Positions 11,001 to 20,034 of a DNA stretch of 64,000 nucleotides are shown in pieces. A model generated the notes under the pieces. It worked only from the letters and a program-made list of their open reading frames with translations. It ran no database searches and was not told the DNA's origin. A program made the position numbers and the translations under genes. Position 1 is the first letter of the stretch. Each line of letters begins with the position of its first letter. The stretch comes from Symbiodinium natans (Eukaryota > Sar > Dinophyceae > Suessiales > Symbiodiniaceae): assembly GCA_905221605.1 (NCBI GenBank), contig CAJNDS010002546.1, forward strand, positions 431,589 through 495,588. The letters run 5' to 3'.

Positions 11001-14000
11001 TTTAAGGTTTAGAGTTTAGGGTTTAAGATTAAGGGTCTAAGGTTTCGGGTTTAGGGTTCTAGGGTTTTAGGGTTTAGGGTTTAGGGGTCCAAGGGGGGTA
11101 TATAACCCAAGGTCCCCGAATACTCCCTACTACTCCCTCAGGCTCCCTAAGCTTCCCTAAGCTTCCCTAGGTAGCGAGCAGAGTACCCCCTTTATAGTCC
11201 CTATTAAGGACTGGTTCGCATCAGGGGGAACATCTCAACCCCAAGCCCTAAACCCTCAACCTGAAATAGTCCTACACCTATCCGCAACCCCAACCCGAAG
11301 CTCAAAATCCAAATCTTTAAACCTTATGTCCTCAAACCCTGAGCCCTCAACCTTACACCCTCAGAACTCCGGACGTTGGGATGTTCCCCCTTCTACTGCC
11401 AGTCCTTAATCGGGATTATGATAGGGGGTTGCTATAATCCCTATTCAGGACTGTTAGCATAAGGGGGAACATCCCAACCCGAACTCTAGACCAAAATCCC
11501 TCAACCCTAAATCCTAAACCCTAAACCCTAAACCCAAATTCCAGGCTCCCGAACTATCGGGTCCGGATGGGCTTTGGCTTGCACAGCGGCTGGGCGATCG
11601 AGGCTCTGAACTGGGTGGCGTGGGAATTCGGAATTGGGTTTAGGGTTTAGGATTTAGGGTTTAGGGTTTACGGTTTAGGGTGTAGGGTTTAGGGTGCCCC
11701 TTTTGAAACCCCAAGCCTGCTGTATTGTAGGTTACCTAGGACTTCTATAAGGGATTCTATGCTAAGAGTGTGCAAAAACGTAGGTTTTGGGGGGTTAGGA
11801 AAAATGCGGTTGATTGGTTTAGGGTTTTGGGGTGCGTGGGTGTCGGGTTTGGGTCCTGGGTTTGGACTTTTGGAATTTTGATTCTGAAGTTTGGAAGATG
11901 TGGAGTTTAGATTTCGAGGATTTGGGTTCAGGAGCTTTAGGGTTCAGGGCTTAGGGTTTAGGGTTTAGAGTTCAGATCCTTTTTGTCGTCGGCCTCGCTT
12001 GAGGCAGACCAAGAGTGCTTCCACTAAGTCTGGAAGATGCTGAAAGCGTTGTGTGAGTCCTAAACCATAAACCCCAAACCCTAAACCCTAATCCTTTAAC
12101 CCTAAACCCTAACTCTTCAGCTGCAGGGTTGCGGAAACGATGCGTCTGCTGGATCACTGCCCCAAACCCCAGCTTAAACTCTGACTAACCCCCTAAACAG
12201 ACACTCATGGAAACTCTGATATGTCGCCCCCCCCCCCCCCCCCCCCCCCCCCACCAAACAAAAAACAGCAAGAACTCGCAATTCGTTCGGACTTCTAGAT
12301 TAATCGAATTCTAGTGCAGCTCAACCAGAGGCAAGATACCCATATTGGACCCTCAACTCCACAGAAATCTGGACCCTGCCGGGAGCCATCCTAAACCCGA
12401 AGCCCGAAACCCCTGAACCATAGGATGTTCCCCCTTATACCAACAGTCCTTAGTAGGGATTATAATAGGGGGGGTATTATAATCCCTACTAAGGACTGTT
12501 AGTATAAGGGGTAACATCCCAACAAAAACCCGAAGCCCGAAACCCGAATCTCCAAAGTGCAGGGAGCCATCGGGTCCGAATTCAAGATCGACGCCTCCTA
12601 CCTGAGCCCCAACGTCAACATGGCGGCGCGGCTCGAGGCGCATGTTTTTGTTTTTGTTTTTTGAGCGCCTTGGGGTTTACCCGGCACAAGCTCCATGATA
12701 TACATATATTTCTATATGTATGTATGTATATATATATATACACGTACCTCTCTCTCTCTCTCTAGAATTTTACCTTTCTCATCTTTTTTTACGTTTTTTT
12801 ACATGTGTATATAGTTGGTTCATGGTTCCTCAAGTCATATTTTAGGGGCGACGGTGGGAGGGTTGGTGGCTGGGATCGGGGTTCGTACCATTTGCTTAGG
12901 AACCTCTCAAAAACTAAAGAACAAGAATCCCTCTCAAGTTTAGTGTTTAGGGTTTAGGGTTTAGGATTTAGGGCCCTTAATGGTAGGTTCCGGTTCGGAA
13001 TCTTGGGGCTTCAAAACCTTGAGGGGCTTCGCGGCGTGCAGCTTCGGGTTGTGCAGAGGTTCGGAGTTGAGGGTTTCAGGGTTTCAGGTGCCAGCGATGA
13101 CAACTTCGTAAGGTTTAAGGGTTCAGGGTTTGGGTGGGGGGATGGGGGGGCGGGTTGAGTTTTCGGGCTTTTATACAAACCCTACACCCTGAATAGGCCC
13201 TAGGCTTCTTTCTCACTTCCATGCCACCAGGCCCCTGCCCTGCCCTTCACGAATCCACTTCCTGGTTCTGAAGGAATCAGGGTTCCGTTTAAGACCCAAG
13301 TTCCCTTATTCCTTGTGAAGAACTGAGTTTGGGGTTTAGGGTTTAGGGTTCAGGGTTCAGGGTTCAGGGTTCAGGGGGCTTGGAAGTTAATACGTGGTTT
13401 TTGGATGCCAGGCAGTGACGAAGCAGTATGGCTGCCTGACGCTGGGCTGCTTATGTTGCTGAGGAGGTTGTGTTTCGGAAAGGCCCCTAAGACAGGACTT
13501 CATAGAGGACTCTGCCTAGCATTTGGCCTCGTTCGCTTTGAGAGGATTACATGTTAGGTAGAATTTTCTCAGAGGTACCCCTAAACCCTAAACCCTAAAC
13601 CCTAAACCCTAAACCCTAAACCCTAAACCCTAAACCCTAAACCCTAAACCCTAAACCCTAAACCCTAAACCCTAAACCCTAAACCCTACCCCCTAAACCC
13701 CAAACCCTATGCACTCGACTATGAGGATTCTGATGACGGACGCCATCATCAAGCTTATGTCTGAGGAGGTCTCCGAGGCATCGCTGCAGACGCCGACGAT
13801 GCCTTTGGGGTAGTTTCCGGTTTAGGGTTTAGGGTTTAGGGTTCAGGGTTTAGGGTTTAGGGTTTAGGGTTTAGGGTTTAGCGTTTAGGGTTTAGTTGGG
13901 AAACGTCGGGGGTTGGAGGGTTTAGGGGGTTTTAGGGGTTTATGGTCTAGTGTGCAGGCTACAGGTATGTGTTGCTCTGTGGTTTTCCTTAGTATAAGGC

Positions 14001-17000
14001 TGTGCTACACAAGGAACCTCTTTTAAGTGAACTGACCATTTGGGGGTGCAGGGTGCTCGGGGCTGGTGCCTAGGGTTTAGGTTTAAACTCTCAGCTTGTT
14101 GAATCACAAGCAACTAGGTATTTGGGGGGCTACTACATCAGGGTTTAGGGTTTAGGGTTTAAGGCACAGGCACGTGAGCCAAAAGTTGTCGGGTTGCCTT
14201 TGCATGCAGTGTAACACGACCGTAGCGCACTCGTGCATTCGCGTGCTTGCGAGACGCCTGAACTGGCACTGCGCCATGTCGTTATTAAAGATTCCGGCAC
14301 CGCACCTCTACGCCCCGCCGGCAAAAACAGTTGTGCCAGGAATGCCGCGTCATCGACCACGTGCGGCTTTTTGAAAGCAAGGCACTGATATAGGTTTCAG
14401 GCTTTAGGGTTCAGGGTCAGGGTTTCGGGTTTAGGGTTCAGGATTTAGGATCCATAGTTTAGGGGTTGGAAACTTGGTTGGTAATGGTAAGAGAGAAGCA
14501 ATTTGATGTTTAGGGTCTTGACAACTCAGACCGATACCAAGGCAGTACAGACAACTTGCTGATAAGCCTAAACCCTATAACCCTGAAACTTTTGCCCTAG
14601 CCCCAAGCCGTAGTCCAACCGCGTAACTCTAACTACATCCTAGGCTCTAGACTGCCCTAAGCCAGAGTTCTAAAACCCTCAACCTCGCCCCCTTTACCCT
14701 AAACCCTAAACTCTAACCCCTAAATCCTAAACCCTAAACCCTAAGCTCCAAACCCTACAGGAACCCAATATCCGGGACACAGGAGCCGTTCAAGCTCTAC
14801 ACCTACGACCTCAATGACCTCGCGCTGGAAGCCTTTGCCTCAACGCTTTTTCAACTCGTGATGTTCTAAGTGACGGGCCCTCTTCCTCCTTTTTCTTGCG
14901 GGCTTAGGGTTTAGTGTTCATAGAATTCGTAAGAGTTTTAAGGAGTGAAAGCCGGACAGCGCGAAAACAAGAAGCGGCCATAGCTCTGCTACTGTAAGAT
15001 GTTCGGCCAGAACTGTACTACTGCAATATGTTCGCTTGGTTTAGGGCCCCACACAGCCTATCTCCACAAAACCCTTGCCCGCGAACCGCAAAACTCAACA
15101 AGACTTAGATTCCTGAGACTTAATCCTTAAACCCAATTTCTCCCCCCCCCCCCCCGCCTCCATCTGACTCAAATCTCGGAAAGAAGACGAAGGAACACCA
15201 CACGCAAAGGCTTGAGGGATTAGAGCGAGGGTTTTTGGACTGCAGCAAGATAAAAGGCAATCAGCCCGAACAGGTGTCCGAAGGAGGCCTTAGCTAAAGC
15301 CTCGGAGTTCGCGCTAAGTCAAGACCAGCATGAACGTTCCAGGGAACCCCTAAGCTTGTAGTCCCTGAACCCCAAAATCCGCAAAGCCTAGGGCTTAGGG
15401 TTTAGGGTTTAAGTTTAGTCCAGAGCGCCAAGACTCCAAGACAGCGGCAGGTGGAGCATGTGGTGCCACCTGCGCCGATACAAGGAGTACAAGGACGCCA
15501 AGCGCTGAAGCCCTCGGCAGGGAATCGTTGCAACCCCAAACCCCTATTGTTTAGGGTTTAGGGCTTAGGGTTTAGGGTTTAGGGTTTAGGGTTATTTAGG
15601 AACCCTAAACCCCAAACCCTCTAAACCTCAAGTGCAGAACCCAAATCCCCCCCCAAACCCCCCCCCATTCATTCCAGTACCCTCAACCCGAAAAGACTGA
15701 GAACTCCCAAGGGTGGCCTGCCGGAACTCTGCGCGGTCAGTGGGTTTTAAGGATTTATTGTTTTTTTTTTTTTTTTCAGGGTTTAGTGGGTTTAGGGCAG
15801 AGAGGTTAGGGGTTAGAAGTCATTAGAGTTGTGGAATTGTTGGGCATTTCATATCCCTGGTTGTTGCAGAAGAACAGTTCGGGGGATTAAGGCCCTGAGC
15901 CTGAAGTCAACCCTACACCCCAAACCCCAAGCCCTAAGCCCTGAACCCTAAACCCTAAACCCTAAACCCTAAACCCTAAACCCTAAACCCTAAACCCTAA
16001 ACCCTAAACCCTAAACCCTAAACCCTAAACCCTAAACCCTAAACCCTAAACCCTAAACCCTGCGTCCAGTCCATCTTGATACGAATTGAAGCCAGGGTTT
16101 AGGGCTTAGGGTTTAGGATTTAGGGTTTAGGGTTTGGGATTTAGGGTTTACGATTTAGGGTTTAGGGATTTTAGTGTTTAGGGGTTGAGGGTAGCAAGAG
16201 GAACTCTATCGCGCGACACGCACAACCGGGAGAACGTGCGGGAGGCATGCGCACCAACCCTAGACTCTAAACCCTAGACTTCCTCATCCTTAAACCTGAG
16301 GGTTTAGGGTTTAGGGTTTAGGGCTTAGGGCTTAGGGTTTAGGATTTCTAAGGGTTTAGGGGCTTGGGGGAATTAAGGTTTCACCCCTTGGGGGTTCGTA
16401 TAATCAATTCGGGATGCCCCTATTTTGGGCAATGCCCATACGTGCTCTGCTTGTTCGTATAGGAGACCCAAACCCAGAGTTTAGGGTTTACCTACTGGCT
16501 CTTACCTGGTGGGAATGAGGGAATAGACTTCTTAAAAGGGTATATACCGATGGATGTCAGGTACCTCATTCGCCTAGAACCCTGAACCCGCAACCCTAAA
16601 GCCTAAACCCCAAACCCCGAACCCCAAACCCCAAACCCCAAAACCCTAAACCCTAAACCCTAAACCCTACTAAGCACCAGTTAAGATTCGGGTTCGATGT
16701 TTGTAATTTGGGAACTGGAAGAATCACCTCCTTGCGCTGGCCCAGCCCCAATCACTGGGTTTAGGGTTTAGGTTAGGGTTTAGGGTTTAGGATTTAGGGT
16801 TTAGGGCTAGCCCTGGGGCAGAGAAAATGCCAAGGAACTGGGAAAAGTTGTTGTTTCAGGGGAGGCTGAGGTACCCGACGCAGTTAAAGTTCAGGTTTAG
16901 GGTTTAGGGTTTAGGGTTTAGGGTTTAGGGCAGGGTTCCTTGTGCCGGGGTTGTGATCTTGCCAAGTTGCTTGGGCAGCGAAGACATCGAATGAGCAACT

Positions 17001-19996
17001 TAAGCTTCGAACCCTTACTTCAGGATTTAGGGTTTGGGGTTTAGGGTTTAGGGTTTAGGGATGGTTTAGGGTTTAGGGTTTAGGGCTTAAGGTTTAGGGA
17101 TGGTTTAGGGTTTAGGGTTTAGGGCTTAAGGTTTAGGGATGGCTTAGGGTTTAGGGTTTAGGGTTCAGGGTTTAGGGTTTGAGGCCATGGCCTGCAGCCG
17201 ACCATCAAGACACTCGGTCTTGTCCTGCATGCACAGTGGTTGGGTTGCCGGGCGTCCTTCCTGCTAAACCCTAAACCCTAAACCCTAAACCCTAAACCCT
17301 AAACCCTAAACCCTAAACCCTAAACCCTAAACCCTAAACCTTCGGAGTTTCTAGCTTACCGCGCCAGGCCCAAAGCCACAACCACAAGAAGGATAAGTTC
17401 CGACTCCGTTCCGGTCTCAGCCTGCCACAGCTGAGGGTTCATGGTTGAGCGTCTCGGCTTCAGAGTTTAAGACTTTATGACTGGGTGCTTGGTGTCTGCC
17501 TCAACCCTAAACCCTAAACCCTAAACCCTAAACCCTAAACCCTAAACCCTAAACCCTAAACCCTAAACCCGGTGTTTTAAGTCCCAACCCACTAAGGGCA
17601 CGAGCGGGAGAAGCTCAAAGCCGAGAGATGGAGTGATGACTTCATGCGGCTAGGCGGCATCCGGTGCATCATTTCAAAACGCTACCCTAAACCCTAAACC
17701 CTAAACCCTAAATTCTAAACCCTCAACCCTAAACCCTAAACCCTTAACCCGAAACCCTAGACCCTAGACCCTAAACCCTAAACCTTAAACCCTAAACCCT
17801 CAAGGCCATGTTCTGGTTTAGGGTTTAGGGTCTATGGTCTAGGGTTTAGGGTTTAGGGTCTAGGGTTCCGGGTCATGAAAACAGGACAAGCCCTCTCCCC
17901 CCTCCCGACTTGGCGTCGGTAAGTCTTAGGGTAGCAGCCCTTATGTACCTTTTCTCTAACCTCGAGAACCCAAGGGCCAATGTGTCAGAACCCTCCTCCA
18001 CAAACAAAGCTCAGGGACCGTATCCAATTGCCGTGAAGCCTTGATAATACTATTGGTCTGAACTCCACCGACACGGTCCTAAACCGTAAGCCCTCAGAGC
18101 CTCAAACCCCAAAGCCCGACAACCCCTAAACCCTCAACCCTACAATCTTGGGATGTTCCCGTATAAAAGCCGTCCTTAATAGGGATTATAGTACCCCCCT
18201 GTTATGATCCCTATTGAGGACGGTCAGTACAAGGGGCAACATCCCAACTACCATACCTAAACCCTATAGACCCCACACCTAAACCCGAAACCCTAAACCC
18301 TCAACCCTACCATCCCTAAACATGGCTGCCCATTTGCAGGCTTTCGACCCTGAAACCCCTAAAACCATAAGCCCTGTTTAGGGTTTAGGGTTTAGGGTTT
18401 AGGGTTTAGGGTTTAAGCCCGAAGTTCTGAGGGACGACCGACTCCCTGTCTGTCTCGCTCTCCCTACCCGCTTCCTGTCTCCTTTCCCCTCTCGCCTGTA
18501 GCCGGGTACTCACATGACGGGTCTCTTGCTGCTCTCCTTTGCGTGTGTGTGTGTGTGTGTGTGTGCGCGCAAAAGTTACCTTCAAAGACAGTTCTCAAGC
18601 ATTGCTCAGCAGTTGCTGAGGAGCCCACTTAAAATGTTGCGGGTTGTCTGGGCCACGTAAGCCTACAGAAGAGAAGCACGACGTAAAGACAGGTCAGCAG
18701 ATTCAAATTTCTACTATTTGCTTAAGAAACCCTCAAAAATATAAAATAATAGTCCCTATACTGCCCTTCTAAGGAACATTTTGGTTTATTTTTTTGGGGG
18801 GTTCTTAAGCAAATAGTAGATTTTGTCCGCGGGGGATGTTGCCTGTTGAGGTTTGGTAGAGGTCCCAACCGCCTCCCCAATCGTGCCACAGTGGCCACAA
18901 AGCAGCAACCCAGACCCATGGGAGTATCCAAAAAGTAGAACAGCCAAATCGTACCCTGCACTACTAGTGGGTCATTCTTGGGGACCCTCCCAGGGGTCTG
19001 GGTAACCCTAAACCCTAAACCCTATACCCCAAACCCCAAACCCCAAGCCCCAAGCCCCAAACCCTAAACCCTAAACCCTATAAACCCTACGTAAGGATGC
19101 ATACCGTGTTCAGCAATGACTTGGACATCATCACAATGCGCGGCAAGTTCACGTCAGAGCAGCTGGCCTCAGTGGGAAGTGATCTGCAGGGTTTAGGGTT
19201 TAGGGTTTAGGGTATAGAGTCAGTTCCACAACTATGGAGGTCCTTGGGATAGTTGCATATTCTCCCTCTGGAGGTTTGAGCGGATCATGTCTAGGAAGGT
19301 TGTTCAGAAAGTTTTACGGGCATCCTAGATAACCCCTACCTGCACCCTCAAAGTTCCCACCATGGTGGCCTACAGAACCCGTCATGTTGGCCTACAGCCT
19401 TGATTTGGGGTACTTTGAGAGTCTTGCTATGGCCCCCCCCTAAACCCTAAACCACAATCAAAAGCCGAAAACCCAAACCCTAAGCCCTAAACCCTAAACC
19501 CTAAACCCCAAACCCCAAACCCCAAACCGCAAAACAAAAACCGAACATCCAAACGAAGTCAGCATCTCAGGTTCTTCTGCCGCTTCAACATGGCATACCT
19601 GAACTATGAGGTGCCTAAGCCCCGTAAACCCTAGACACCCTAGAAATGTAGGGTTTAGGGTTTAGGGTTTAGGGTTTAGGGTTTAGGGTTTAGGGTTTAG
19701 GGTTTAGGGTTTAGGGTTTAGGGTTTAGGGTTTAGGGTGGGGGCTTTTCTGGCCGGTTCTTAGTGGGGAATGAGGGAATACTAGGGCCCTTTTTATACCC
19801 TTTGAGGGATTATTACAGGTACCTCATTCCTTCATTCCCTGCTGAGAACGAGCCCGATAAGCCCTATAAGCCAAAACCCTATAACCCCTATGAGCCTTGG
19901 TAACACTATAAACCCGAAACCCTGAAAAAAGGTCGCCCAAAAACCCCAAAAACCCTCCAAAGCCCTGTCAATCTTACAAACCCTACCGGCTGCTTT

Positions 19997-20034
<38 letters not shown>

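Noticed and set aside
14174-14374. 66-codon frame overlapping cyclase exon 14
   Set aside because: The cyclase peptide ECRVIDHVRL is in a different frame, so this frame is a shadow.
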